Positions 9,354 through 18,286 of a DNA stretch of 64,000 nt are shown here, in pieces. This stretch comes from Nitrospira sp. GTDB taxonomy: Bacteria; Nitrospirota; Nitrospiria; Nitrospirales; UBA8639. Each line of letters starts with the position of its first letter. The stretch's first letter is position 1. The notes beneath the pieces were generated by a model, which did not search any database, had not been told where the DNA came from, and worked only from the letters and a program-made list of their open reading frames with translations. The position numbers were made by a program, and so were the translations under genes. The stretch lies in NCBI GenBank assembly GCA_024760505.1, contig CP058931.1:310001-374000 (forward strand), given 5' to 3'.

Positions 9354-10922
9354 ATGAAATCCGCCACCTCCACCGGGCACACGAACCCTGCTTCCTTTTT
9401 AGAAAGTCTGCTCGCCGAAGCCCCGGAAACATTGCCGATCCTCAGGCAAAGTTGCATCCAAGTCCTAAATCTTACTCAGGATAAACGCTCAAATGCCAGC
9501 GATATTGGAGAAATCATCATGCGTGATCAAGCCATGATGGCCAATGTCATTAAAATCGCGAATAGCCCTGCCTATCATACCCGCACCCCAGTCAAAACCC
9601 CAACCTATGCTGTGGCCCTTATCGGGTTTGACGTCATTCGGGCCATGGTGGTCTCTGCCCAATTAATTGAACAAGCCGATACTTTTGGAGCCAATACCAC
9701 CAATCTGAAACACCTGCTGGCTCGCGCTCTGGTTGCGGGGACCCAGGCACAGGAACTGGGGAAAGCCATCAATTACGGGGAGACGGGATCGTTATTTACC
9801 AATGCCGTGCTCTATTCACTGGGAGACCTCATCCTCGCCCTCTGTCGACCCGACGTCGCCGAACAACTAGCAGTCATACGCCGGGAGGATCCAGCCAAGA
9901 TCCCAAAAGCCGAACTAACTCTTTTGGGAAGACCGCTGCATGTCATTGCTGCCGCCATGGCCAAGCATTGGAATCTGCCGGACACCCTGGTTCAGCTATT
10001 GGAGAAAAAGCCCGTCTGGCCCAAATCCCGTCCCGAAGCAGATCAACAGATCATGGAAGGTATTGTTCGAGCCGCGAATGAATTGAGTTATTGCCTCCTG
10101 AACCCATTGGCTACCGGACAGGGAGAGGTACTCCAAGGCCTGATCGAACAGTTTCTTCCCCCATTCGGCCTCTCCATGATCCAATTGGAACACACCGTGT
10201 CCAAAGCCTTTAGCCAAGCCTCAGAAATCGCCTCGGCCATCAACATTGACCGACAGCACTTTCTTCCCGTATCTGAGGCCGATGGACTACTTCTTCACAA
10301 TCAACACTTACATCGGCTCACTCAAACGATCCATCAGGTTCTAGACCCCGAAGGGATTGTTTCCAAAGAATCAGCAACATCGGCGCAACAAGCATCCCCT
10401 TCTCTCCAGCCCTCTCCGGCCTCCGATAGGCCTTTGCTGGATTTCACCATTCAGTCCATGAAAATATCCGAACCCTCCTCGCTGCTTACCTTTGTCACCC
10501 GAACTCTCCATGCTTCATATGGATTTGAACGGGTCTGGCTCGCATTGGTCGTACCGGGAAAAGATATGCTCCAGGCCAAAATCGGTTATGGTCCGCATGT
10601 GGAAACCATCCAACCCGTGTTTCACTGCCCTCTTTCCCATGGAAACTTCTGGGATCGACTGCTCCATAGGTTTCACCCTATTCAATATTCTTCCTTGGTC
10701 AAAGAAGGGGAATCAGGAGGTATGCCAACCGCCTTTCTAAAATACTGGGGCGACCAACCCGGGTTTGCCGGAACCTTATACGCGCCCAACAGGCCTATCG
10801 GGGTTATCCTGGTGGATAGATATTCTACGGGACATCCATTGACCGACACGGATTTTGCCGCCTTTGCCTTAGTGTTGTCCCAAGCCAACGGTAACCTGGC
10901 TCGCTTAGCCCACAAGCACTAA
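9354..10922 (+). CDS. HDOD-domain signalling protein with C-terminal GAF-like region
   Basis: Residues about 15-220 match the HDOD fold, a catalytically inactive HD relative: ILRQSCIQVLNL, IIMRDQAMMANVIKIANSPAYH, then YAVALIGFDVIRAMVVSAQL and NAVLYSLGDLILAL. The C-terminal 170 residues (FVTRTLHASYGFERVWLALVV to the end) resemble a GAF-type sensory domain. Such proteins act in bacterial signalling, often with cyclic-di-GMP or stress responses. ATG 9354 (MKSATSTG) is preferred over an in-frame TTG at 9312. It is a single gene, diverging from the SWIM gene. Confidence 0.75.
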   Translation: MKSATSTGHTNPASFLESLLAEAPETLPILRQSCIQVLNLTQDKRSNASDIGEIIMRDQAMMANVIKIANSPAYHTRTPVKTPTYAVALIGFDVIRAMVVSAQLIEQADTFGANTTNLKHLLARALVAGTQAQELGKAINYGETGSLFTNAVLYSLGDLILALCRPDVAEQLAVIRREDPAKIPKAELTLLGRPLHVIAAAMAKHWNLPDTLVQLLEKKPVWPKSRPEADQQIMEGIVRAANELSYCLLNPLATGQGEVLQGLIEQFLPPFGLSMIQLEHTVSKAFSQASEIASAINIDRQHFLPVSEADGLLLHNQHLHRLTQTIHQVLDPEGIVSKESATSAQQASPSLQPSPASDRPLLDFTIQSMKISEPSSLLTFVTRTLHASYGFERVWLALVVPGKDMLQAKIGYGPHVETIQPVFHCPLSHGNFWDRLLHRFHPIQYSSLVKEGESGGMPTAFLKYWGDQPGFAGTLYAPNRPIGVILVDRYSTGHPLTDTDFAAFALVLSQANGNLARLAHKH

Positions 10923-11718
10923 ATATGTTGCACGACTTGCAACACGTTTTGGTATCCGAAGAAAAACAAAAGGCTGTGCTAGAAAAGAAAATTACTTGGT
11001 TTGATTGTATGGGAATAACTACTCATTGCAAATTTTGCAATAAGCAGCAGTAAAGATTTCTGCATTTTTGTCCTGGAAGCGACAACCCGAAGTACTGCAG
11101 ATCTTCTGGACTTAACCTCCCACGCCATCGCATGAATTAACCGGAAAATCAGGGAAAACATCGCCTTGCAGCTGAACTGGGCATTTCCTACCCCCCGCAA
11201 GTTCGGCATCGATGAAAGTTATTTTTCGGAGGCATCTGCAGAGGCAAGCATGGGCAGAGGGCTAGGGGAAAATCCTCAGTTTTCAGCAACGTCAACCGTG
11301 TCGGTCAAATGCATACGCAAGTCATCGGCAATACGAGAACAGCCACCTTAGTGCCCAAAATCAAGCAGAATATCCAGATGGACTGTGTGACAAACAGTTA
11401 TCGATATTACAATCCCCTTGAATATTTCCAAATGTAACCGGTATAGAATACCTCATCCAGAATTCATTGGTGACCGATCAAAATCATATCAATGGCATCA
11501 AAATTTGGGAATCAAACCAATCGTGTCTTCCGAAAGTATCATGTCATCTCAGCTAAATATTTTTAATTGCTCCCAAGAAGTGTCAGCTTTTGTTTAATTA
11601 GAGGTCTCCGAAACAGCAATTAACTACTCTACGAAATCGGCCCAACATACTAGATCAGGATAGCCAAAAAAATTCTTCAAAATGTCCAAACCGTTTTATC
11701 AATTTATTACTTTTTCTA
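10923..11718. other. AT-rich spacer without a convincing gene
   Basis: About 800 bp between the HDOD gene and the SGNH hydrolase. Short open frames occur on both strands but none has a plausible start, ribosome binding site or recognisable motif. A 6-bp inverted repeat (GTTGCA/TGCAAC) just after the HDOD stop is a weak terminator candidate. The stretch is visibly richer in A and T than the flanks and forms the left part of a possible old island that ends at tRNA-Lys. Confidence 0.5.
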
Positions 11719-12858
11719 ATGACAACCCTTTTAATGTTTCTGGTTGTCGAAATGAGTATCCGCGTATTTGACATTGGTCCTGAAATCAGCCCGGTCTATC
11801 GTCAGAATTACCAACTTTCCAAAAATCCAATTCTCAGATATGAATTAAAGCCCAACTCGAAAGATGGGAAATTCAAGATTAATAGTCATGGAATGCGGAA
11901 TAAGGAAATTTCTTTTGATAAGCCAAAAGGCATATTTCGAATAGCCATAATCGGCGATTCAATTGCTTTCGGATTTCGTGTCCAACAAGACCAATCGTTT
12001 TCCTCAAAATTAGAGGAACTTTTGAATAAATACTATTCTTCTCCTGGGCTGTCATTTGAGGTTTTAAACTTTGGCGTAACGGGCTATAGCGTATCTCAAA
12101 TTATCGAAAGCGTTAAGGTGCGCGCACTTAAGTTCAACCCTGACCTAATTATTTATGCGTATTGCCTGAACGACCCACAAGAATACAGTTTGGAAATGGA
12201 AAATTTACTGGCAGAGATGACGCAAGCCCGGGAAAATTATTGGAATAAGTTGTCCATGAAAAGGCAAGATGTATTGAGTATATCCCGAACATTTTTATTA
12301 ATTCAGTATTTGATTCGATCGAAACTGGAACCGAAAAAACCCCGCCCATCATGGAAAAAAGATGACCCTCAATTCGTTGCCCTAAATAACGGGACCTATG
12401 TGAAGTATTTTAGCCACCTCCATGAGTCGGAAGGAAATTGGTCCTCTGTTAAGACGGGAGCAGATTATTTGCATTCTGTGGCCAAAGAATATCAAATTCC
12501 ATCAATGTTGCTCATCTTTCCGTTATTGAATGATCTTGAGGACTATTCTCTTCGTCCCGTACATGAAAAACTGACTTCGGAATTCCAATCGCATTCTTTC
12601 GAAGTTTTGGACTTACTAGATTTATTTTCACTCTTTCAGAAACGAAAAATTGGACCAATTGCTCTAGACCCACTTCACCCGACACAAGAGGTCCATGCGT
12701 ACACCGCCGTCGCAATTCTCTATTTTTTATTACAAAAACAAATAGTTTTGGACCAATCCGTTCAGGGATTTCAAAAACGATTTAATACTTCTGAAAGAGA
12801 ATCGAAATACGCATTTCTTGTTGAAAGTGTCTTGAAAAATAGGAAGAAAAATGAATAA
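11719..12858 (+). CDS. Membrane-anchored SGNH/GDSL-type hydrolase
   Basis: The 379-aa protein opens with a hydrophobic segment (MTTLLMFLVVEMSIRVF), likely a membrane anchor. Next comes block I of the SGNH fold (IAIIGDSIAFGF, nucleophile Ser in GDS), a block II/III region (LNFGVTGYSVSQII, YAYCLNDP) and a C-terminal DPLHPT with the Asp-x-x-His pair. Such enzymes are esterases or acyltransferases acting on cell-surface polymers. The frame stays open upstream of 11719, so a different start is possible. Codons are AT-rich compared with all neighbours, which suggests acquisition by transfer. Confidence 0.7.
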   Translation: MTTLLMFLVVEMSIRVFDIGPEISPVYRQNYQLSKNPILRYELKPNSKDGKFKINSHGMRNKEISFDKPKGIFRIAIIGDSIAFGFRVQQDQSFSSKLEELLNKYYSSPGLSFEVLNFGVTGYSVSQIIESVKVRALKFNPDLIIYAYCLNDPQEYSLEMENLLAEMTQARENYWNKLSMKRQDVLSISRTFLLIQYLIRSKLEPKKPRPSWKKDDPQFVALNNGTYVKYFSHLHESEGNWSSVKTGADYLHSVAKEYQIPSMLLIFPLLNDLEDYSLRPVHEKLTSEFQSHSFEVLDLLDLFSLFQKRKIGPIALDPLHPTQEVHAYTAVAILYFLLQKQIVLDQSVQGFQKRFNTSERESKYAFLVESVLKNRKKNE

Positions 12859-13119
12859 TTTTTGGCTAAGCAACTGTGCATAAATACCATAAGCGTTTCG
12901 CATTCATATTCACCGTATCTTTTACCAATACTCAATCACAAAACAGCTAAGCTATTGCTGTTATTTTGTTCAATTGAATCGGAAAAATATAGACTTCATT
13001 CACAACTAAATTTGTATAAACACATTTCACTTTTTTGATTTAGGGTCATGCCTCTTTGGAAGAACCTAATCCTTGACCCCAGAAAGATCAGGATTGACCA
13101 TGCAGGGGACAAAAGACCG

Positions 13120-13281
13120 GACCTTGATGGCTTTGGGGGGAGTTGGAAGTCTCCGGCCATGTTGTCACGGTATGCCCATCTTAGCCCGACCCACCTCTGG
13201 AGCGCAGTGGAAGGGCTGACCCCATTTAAGGGGCAAATTTCAGATGAAACCGTGACTGACCAAACGGCAGGGGAAGGATAG
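13120..13281 (+). pseudogene. Remnant of a tyrosine recombinase (phage-type integrase), C-terminal end
   Basis: In one frame the stretch reads SWKSPAMLSRYAHLSPTHLW followed by SAVEGL. This matches the C-terminal box of tyrosine recombinases (typically GGWKS..M..RYAHLSP.HL..AVE.L), including the catalytic Tyr in RYAHLS. Just upstream the match breaks off around a run of G residues, as if frameshifted, and no catalytic Arg/His boxes precede it. It ends 24 bp from the 3' end of tRNA-Lys, the usual place for an integrase. It is a decayed fragment, not a functional gene. Confidence 0.65.
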
Positions 13282-13304
13282 GATGCACAACTTCTTGATA
13301 TTTA

Positions 13305-13380
13305 TGGTGAGCCGCGTGCGGCTCGAACGCACGACCCTCGCCTTAAAAGGGCGATGCTCTACCAACTGAGCTAGCGGCTC
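13305..13380 (-). tRNA. tRNA-Lys (anticodon UUU)
   Basis: The minus strand folds into a standard cloverleaf of 76 nt: acceptor GAGCCGC/GCGGCTC, a D-arm with AGCTCAGTTGGTAGAGC, and an anticodon stem TCGCC/GGCGA around loop CTTTTAA giving anticodon UUU. The T-arm has GTTCGAG, and a CCA end is encoded. The 3' end faces the integrase remnant. Confidence 0.97.
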
Positions 13381-13455
13381 ACCGGGTCGCGATGCTAACA
13401 ACGGATTCTATTGTTGTCAAACTTACAGCCAAAAAAACACAAAGAAGCGTGTAAA

Positions 13456-14763
13456 TCATGAGCCCTTCCGGGACCGAATCAATGGATTCTTCACAACAAT
13501 GGTATCTTCACGTTTAGACCCGGTCGAAATCATATCGATTCGACATCCGGTTAATTCCTCAATTCTGGCTAAATACCTTTTAGCAGCAGGCGGAAGTCCC
13601 TTATACCCTTTCAAACCCGTTGTGTCGGTTGTCCACCCACTCCATCGTTCATACACCGGTTCACAACCGGCCAGCACCTGTAGGTCACCTGGCATTTCTT
13701 TGTGGAGTTTTCCCTGATATCGGTATCCCGTGCAAATTTTCAATTCCTTGCAGCCATCCAGCACATCCAACTTTGTGATGGCCAAGGAGGTGAGTCCGTT
13801 GATTCGAACGGCATATCGCAATAACACCATGTCCAACCAGCCACACCGACGGGCTCGACCCGTCGTCGACCCGTATTCATTCCCACGCTGCATGAGTTGC
13901 TGACCCATTTCATCAGTCAATTCTGTCGGAAACGGACCTCCACCCACTCGAGTCGTATAGGCCTTCGTGACACCTAAGACTCCCGTTATCGTAGTGGGAC
14001 CGACCCCACTGCCGGTGCACGCCCCACCCGAGCAGGAACTTGAAGAGGTGACGTAGGGATACGTCCCAAAATCGACATCTAAATGGGTCCCTTGTGCCCC
14101 TTCAAACAAGACACGCTTCCCTCGCTCAAAGGCCCGGTCCAGGACCAACGCTACATCGGTAATATGCGGACGAAGTCGCTCACCATAGGCTTGATAATCT
14201 TTGAAAACCTTCTCAACGGTGAAACCATCCACATTGTAAATGCGCTCTAAGAACGCATTAATTTCCACTAGATTTTCACGGATCTTTTGTTGCAACACAT
14301 CCGGATTCAGCAAATCTCCCATGCGAATGCCGACTCGCGCCATTTTATCGACATACGCCGGCCCAATGCCTCGGCCCGTCGTCCCGATTCGCCGAGCCCC
14401 TTTCGCCTGCTCTTCGGCCTTATCAATAGCCTTATGATAGGGCATGATGACATGGGCCCGATTACTAATAAGAAATCGTTTTCCAACGGGAATCCCCTTG
14501 GTCGTCAAACGGTCCAACTCCTCGATCAACCCAGCCGGATCAATGGCAACCCCATTCCCCAACGCGCACACCTTCCCTCGATAGAGAATACCCGAAGGAA
14601 TCAAATGAAAAATAAAGGTGCCTTTATTGGTAATGACCGTATGGCCGGCATTGGAACCTCCCTGATAGCGGACAATGATATCCGCATCCTTGGCCAGAAG
14701 GTCCACAATTTTTCCTTTTCCTTCATCTCCCCATTGGGAGCCAACAACAACCAATGCGGCCAT
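13456..14763 (-). CDS. purA: Adenylosuccinate synthetase
   Basis: It converts IMP, aspartate and GTP to adenylosuccinate in AMP synthesis. The N-terminus has the GTP-binding loop VVVGSQWGDEGKGKIVD and GGSNAGHTV. Further on are GTTGRGIGPAYVDK, the GAQGTHLDVDFGTYPYVTSS region and NGLTSLAITKLDVLD, all standard for PurA. ATG 14763 (MAALVVVG) follows a GGAGGAAG ribosome binding site; six extra residues from an upstream in-frame start are unlikely. Length, about 435 aa, is normal. Confidence 0.96.
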   Translation of the reverse strand: MAALVVVGSQWGDEGKGKIVDLLAKDADIIVRYQGGSNAGHTVITNKGTFIFHLIPSGILYRGKVCALGNGVAIDPAGLIEELDRLTTKGIPVGKRFLISNRAHVIMPYHKAIDKAEEQAKGARRIGTTGRGIGPAYVDKMARVGIRMGDLLNPDVLQQKIRENLVEINAFLERIYNVDGFTVEKVFKDYQAYGERLRPHITDVALVLDRAFERGKRVLFEGAQGTHLDVDFGTYPYVTSSSSCSGGACTGSGVGPTTITGVLGVTKAYTTRVGGGPFPTELTDEMGQQLMQRGNEYGSTTGRARRCGWLDMVLLRYAVRINGLTSLAITKLDVLDGCKELKICTGYRYQGKLHKEMPGDLQVLAGCEPVYERWSGWTTDTTGLKGYKGLPPAAKRYLARIEELTGCRIDMISTGSKREDTIVVKNPLIRSRKGS

Positions 14764-14947
14764 AGCTTCCTCCACACACACAAGACAAGAGCACGGGACA
14801 AAAAAAAACTCGGCCAGCGGGTCAGCCAGAGCTTCAAGGGTGAATCGTAGGTCTCAACGCATAATTTGTCAACGAGGGAGTTCTGCCTTTCCGGCCCCTG
14901 ATTTTCTTGACCGAACCGTAGTCGCGTGATAGCATCATTTTCGGTGT

Positions 14948-15023
14948 GGGGCTGTAGCGCAGTTGGGAGCGCGCGTGAATGGCATTCACGAGGTCGCCGG
15001 TTCAATCCCGGCCAGCTCCACCA
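14948..15023 (+). tRNA. tRNA-Ala (anticodon GGC)
   Basis: A complete 76-nt cloverleaf: acceptor GGGGCTG/CAGCTCC with one G-U pair, a D-arm GCGC/GCGC, an anticodon stem CGTGA/TCACG around loop ATGGCAT giving anticodon GGC, a T-arm GCCGG TTCAATC CCGGC, and an encoded CCA. It lies 84 nt before the ABC-F gene on the same strand. Confidence 0.96.
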
Positions 15024-15107
15024 ATTCATCCCTCCTTTCCGTCTTTTTGACCATGACAAAGGGGTTTTGACTCAGTTTTCATCTCACATATTGGATGGTG
15101 TTTCCGC

Positions 15108-16970
15108 ATGCTGCATATTGAACAAATCTCCAAGAGCTACCCCACGAAACCCCTGTTCATTGAGGCTTCGGCACACCTCAAGCCCAACACCCGTGTGGGA
15201 CTCGTTGGTCCTAATGGGTCAGGGAAAACCTCACTGATGCGCATGATCCTCAATGAGGAGGAGATAGAAAGCGGAAAGATTCGACAACGTCCATTTCTTC
15301 GCCTTGGCTATCTGCCACAAGAACTGGAGTCTTTGCCGGGAAATACCATTCTCGATGCCACACACCGGAATCAATTTCCCGATCACGAAGCCAAGCGAAT
15401 TCTTGCCGGATTAGGATTTCAGGAGTCGGATTGGGAGCGCAAGATTGACACCCTCTCCGGTGGCTATCGCATGCGGGTGGCCTTAGCCCACTTGTTGCTG
15501 TCAGCCCCCGACGTCCTCATGCTGGACGAGCCGACCAACCACCTCGACAAACCCACGCAACGTTGGCTGGAATCCTTTTTACTCTCTTCAAATTTCACAC
15601 TGTTGATCATCAGCCATGACATTGGCTTTTTAGACAACATGGTCACCCATATTTGGGAAGTCCGAAACCATACCTTGCAGGAATACCGGGGCAATTATAC
15701 GCGGTTTCAAAAACTCCGGGCAGAGCGAGACGCACAGGAAGAGGCCGCCGCCAATAGACAATCCAAAGAAATTGCACGTGTCCAAAACTTCGTCGACCGG
15801 TTCCGATACCAGGCCAACAAAGCCAGTCAGGTGCAATCCCGCATCAAACAACTTGAAAAAGTCAAACGCATCGAATTGCAGCGGGACACGAAACGGTTGC
15901 GATTTAAGTTCCCGGACCCACCGGCCAGCGGAAAAGACGTATTTGAATTGCGGGATATCGGGAAACGCTATGGCGAAAAAATCATCTATGATGGCTTGGA
16001 TTTTTCCGTCGAACGGGGACAACGCGTAGCCTTGGTCGGAGAAAACGGGGCAGGAAAATCTACACTTCTTAAGATCCTGGCCGGAGTCTTGGAATTCGAA
16101 AAAGGGTCCAGAACCCTGGGTCACGGGGTCACCCTCCACTACTTTGCTCAGCACCAGGCCGAAATTCTGAAATCTGAACATTCCATATTGGATTCACTGG
16201 AAGAAGCCGCGCCCATGACTGAACGAAATTTTTTAAGAGGATTAGCCGGCGCGTTTTTATTCTCCGGTGATGATCAGAAAAAACCCATCAAAGCCTTGAG
16301 CGGCGGGGAACGTAATCGAGTCGCCTTAGCCCGCATGTTAGTCGAGCCAGCCAACACCTTGCTCTTGGATGAGCCGACCAACCACTTGGATCCCACATCC
16401 GTGGATATGTTAACGGACGCACTCCTTCAATTCCCGGGAACCATGGTGTTTATCTCGCACGACCCCACATTCCTCATGCGGGTCGCCACGCGCGTCGTGG
16501 AAATAGACGACGGACAAGCCCGCGATTACATCGGCGACTACGAATACTATTGCTGGAAACGGGCCAAAGAACTGGAGGACCAGGCGCCCCCGGAAGCCAC
16601 ACCCGACAAGAAAAAATCAAAGAAAAAAGAGAAGCCCCACAAAGAGAAACCCACTACCGAACATCTTACTAATGGGACAGCTAAGACAGCCGTCACCACT
16701 CCTGACGCTCCATCGCGCCGAGACCTCTCAAAAAGTATCGCCCGTTTGGAGAAGCAAGTCGCCACCCTGGAAAAAGAAATTGGTCAGCTCGAAGAACAGA
16801 TCAAAGCTCGAGACGTGGAACTCGCCGACCCGGCCACCTACCAAGACTACTCCCGCTGGAATTCTCTCCATCACGAACGCGAACAATGGGGACGCGACCT
16901 CGATCGCCTCACCCACAAATGGGGCGACCTCGGAGCCCAACTCGAAAAACAACAATCCCAAATTTCCTAA
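15108..16970 (+). CDS. ABC-F family ATP-binding protein (Uup/YheS-like)
   Basis: Two ABC ATPase domains without membrane segments, the mark of ABC-F ribosome-associated factors. Domain 1 has GPNGSGKTSLM, LSGGYRMRVALA and LDEPTNHLD; domain 2 has GENGAGKSTLLK, LSGGERNRVALA and LDEPTNHLD. A charged interdomain linker (about residues 200-265, rich in R, Q and K) separates them. A C-terminal Lys-rich linker and coiled coil (about 545-620) resembles Uup/YheS. Such proteins bind the ribosomal E site or act in antibiotic protection or ribosome rescue; which applies here cannot be told. Confidence 0.9.
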   Translation: MLHIEQISKSYPTKPLFIEASAHLKPNTRVGLVGPNGSGKTSLMRMILNEEEIESGKIRQRPFLRLGYLPQELESLPGNTILDATHRNQFPDHEAKRILAGLGFQESDWERKIDTLSGGYRMRVALAHLLLSAPDVLMLDEPTNHLDKPTQRWLESFLLSSNFTLLIISHDIGFLDNMVTHIWEVRNHTLQEYRGNYTRFQKLRAERDAQEEAAANRQSKEIARVQNFVDRFRYQANKASQVQSRIKQLEKVKRIELQRDTKRLRFKFPDPPASGKDVFELRDIGKRYGEKIIYDGLDFSVERGQRVALVGENGAGKSTLLKILAGVLEFEKGSRTLGHGVTLHYFAQHQAEILKSEHSILDSLEEAAPMTERNFLRGLAGAFLFSGDDQKKPIKALSGGERNRVALARMLVEPANTLLLDEPTNHLDPTSVDMLTDALLQFPGTMVFISHDPTFLMRVATRVVEIDDGQARDYIGDYEYYCWKRAKELEDQAPPEATPDKKKSKKKEKPHKEKPTTEHLTNGTAKTAVTTPDAPSRRDLSKSIARLEKQVATLEKEIGQLEEQIKARDVELADPATYQDYSRWNSLHHEREQWGRDLDRLTHKWGDLGAQLEKQQSQIS

Positions 16971-17229
16971 TTTCCAACATTCCAGTTTTTCTATCAGAAA
17001 AGCAAACAAGCGAACCACACCCCAGGGCTTCTTGCTCTTAACATGCTCTGGTGTATCATGGGGAACCGTGGCGAACCGATGCTGATTCCCCTTCCATTTC
17101 AAGCATATTAAGGGAATTTAACGTGACGCAAGTAAACACTACTGGGTTTGGTTAACATTTTGCCTTGGTCTGCCAGTGTGAAGGTCTAGAAGCATTTAAC
17201 CTGCCGCCAATAGAAGCTATGGCTACATA

Positions 17230-17769
17230 TCAAAAAAGCGACTTGCCAAATTCAATAAGGCTGTTTTTCCAGGGCTCATCAAATGGTTGTAGGCTATCGA
17301 GCACTTCTTCAAATCTTCCGAACCGCATTGAAACGTCTTGCGCGGCGAGGAAAATCCTTTCCACGGTCCTTTCTTCCGTGATCGGTTGACCCTCAAATTG
17401 CGCTTCTTCAATGGACCGCCCATGGAATATGTGGTTTCGGAGGTCATTGATTTTCCAAATGATTTTCTTTTCTTCGGGAAAGCGCTCATCAAAAAAAGTC
17501 GCTACGGGCAAAAATTTCGTTGAAAAGCGCATACCAACAATTTTGTCCCAAAGCGCTTCTTCGGCTTTTAATTGATCCTCACCTTCGGCAAGAGCCGGAA
17601 CGTTTTGGATCAGCCATCGATAGAGAAGTCCATTGAGTTTTTGTTCAATTAGAAGATGAGCCATGAGGCAGACAACAATCGTTTCTACTTGGTGGTCGGT
17701 TAAACCGGGGTAGAGTATTGTGCGAAGCTTCTTGGCCACACTTCCCGTTGGAACCCCCCAGTTTTCCAT
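17230..17769 (-). CDS. HEPN-like hypothetical protein
   Basis: This 179-aa helical protein is not a known housekeeping family. Near residue 111 it has LRNHIFHGRS, in which R111-N-x-x-x-H116 fits the R-x4-6-H motif of HEPN ribonuclease or toxin domains. The surrounding predicted helices (DHQVETIVVCLMAHLLIEQK and KKIIWKINDLRNHIFHGRS) fit that fold. HEPN proteins often work in toxin-antitoxin or anti-phage systems, but no MNT antitoxin or other defence gene is adjacent. The gene stands alone with long non-coding flanks. Confidence 0.5.
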   Translation of the reverse strand: MENWGVPTGSVAKKLRTILYPGLTDHQVETIVVCLMAHLLIEQKLNGLLYRWLIQNVPALAEGEDQLKAEEALWDKIVGMRFSTKFLPVATFFDERFPEEKKIIWKINDLRNHIFHGRSIEEAQFEGQPITEERTVERIFLAAQDVSMRFGRFEEVLDSLQPFDEPWKNSLIEFGKSLF

Positions 17770-18286
17770 TAAAACCTTTCGTAAATGATATTAAATTGGA
17801 ATATGGAATAACGAAATTCAGTGATAGTTTTGACCCAATAGCTGAACCCATATAATAAAAAACCGTACTGGGTTACATTTTTCAGACAAACCAGGCCGTG
17901 TCCTGCGGCCGAATTTCTTTCCTTATCAAACCTTTACCAAACCCCTATGTTTATTGGGTATGGCTAAAAATGTACCAGTTCTCTCGGGGAAGTGTTGCAC
18001 CTTCAAGGTTTTTTGTCATCTCATTTGTGGATCCGTTTTAATCTGTTCCTTCTATGTTTCCGCCATCTTTCCTGGCCTTGTAGTGTGGCCGAGCAGGGCA
18101 GGCGACTCCGGGAAAAAGGCGCGCACTGTTTGAGCATAGCGAGTTTGCGCGCCGCCGGTGTCGGCGAACCGCGCAGGGGACCCGAAGGGCCACGCCACGG
18201 CCAACATGGTTTTGGGTCCTTTTGCCGAAACAAAAGGACCTCGGCTACCGGGCCGAAACCCGGCTCTTAAATTCGGTACCCCATAA
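17770..18286. repeat. GC-rich intergenic element with a perfect 10-bp hairpin
   Basis: Between the HEPN-like gene and rarA. Positions about 18075-18270 are strongly GC-rich and contain an inverted repeat, GGTCCTTTTG (18215-18224) and CAAAAGGACC (18231-18240), with a 6-nt loop. Conceptual translation resembles a frequently mis-annotated peptide (SAKGPKTMLAVAWPFG-like) that I recall from dispersed intergenic repeats of other bacteria. I therefore read it as a repeat element, not a gene. Positions 17770-18070 are plain AT-richer spacer. Confidence 0.45.

Noticed and set aside
10979..11209. 76-codon frame on the minus strand in the AT-rich spacer
   Set aside because: No ribosome binding site, family resemblance or neighbour support; composition does not look coding.
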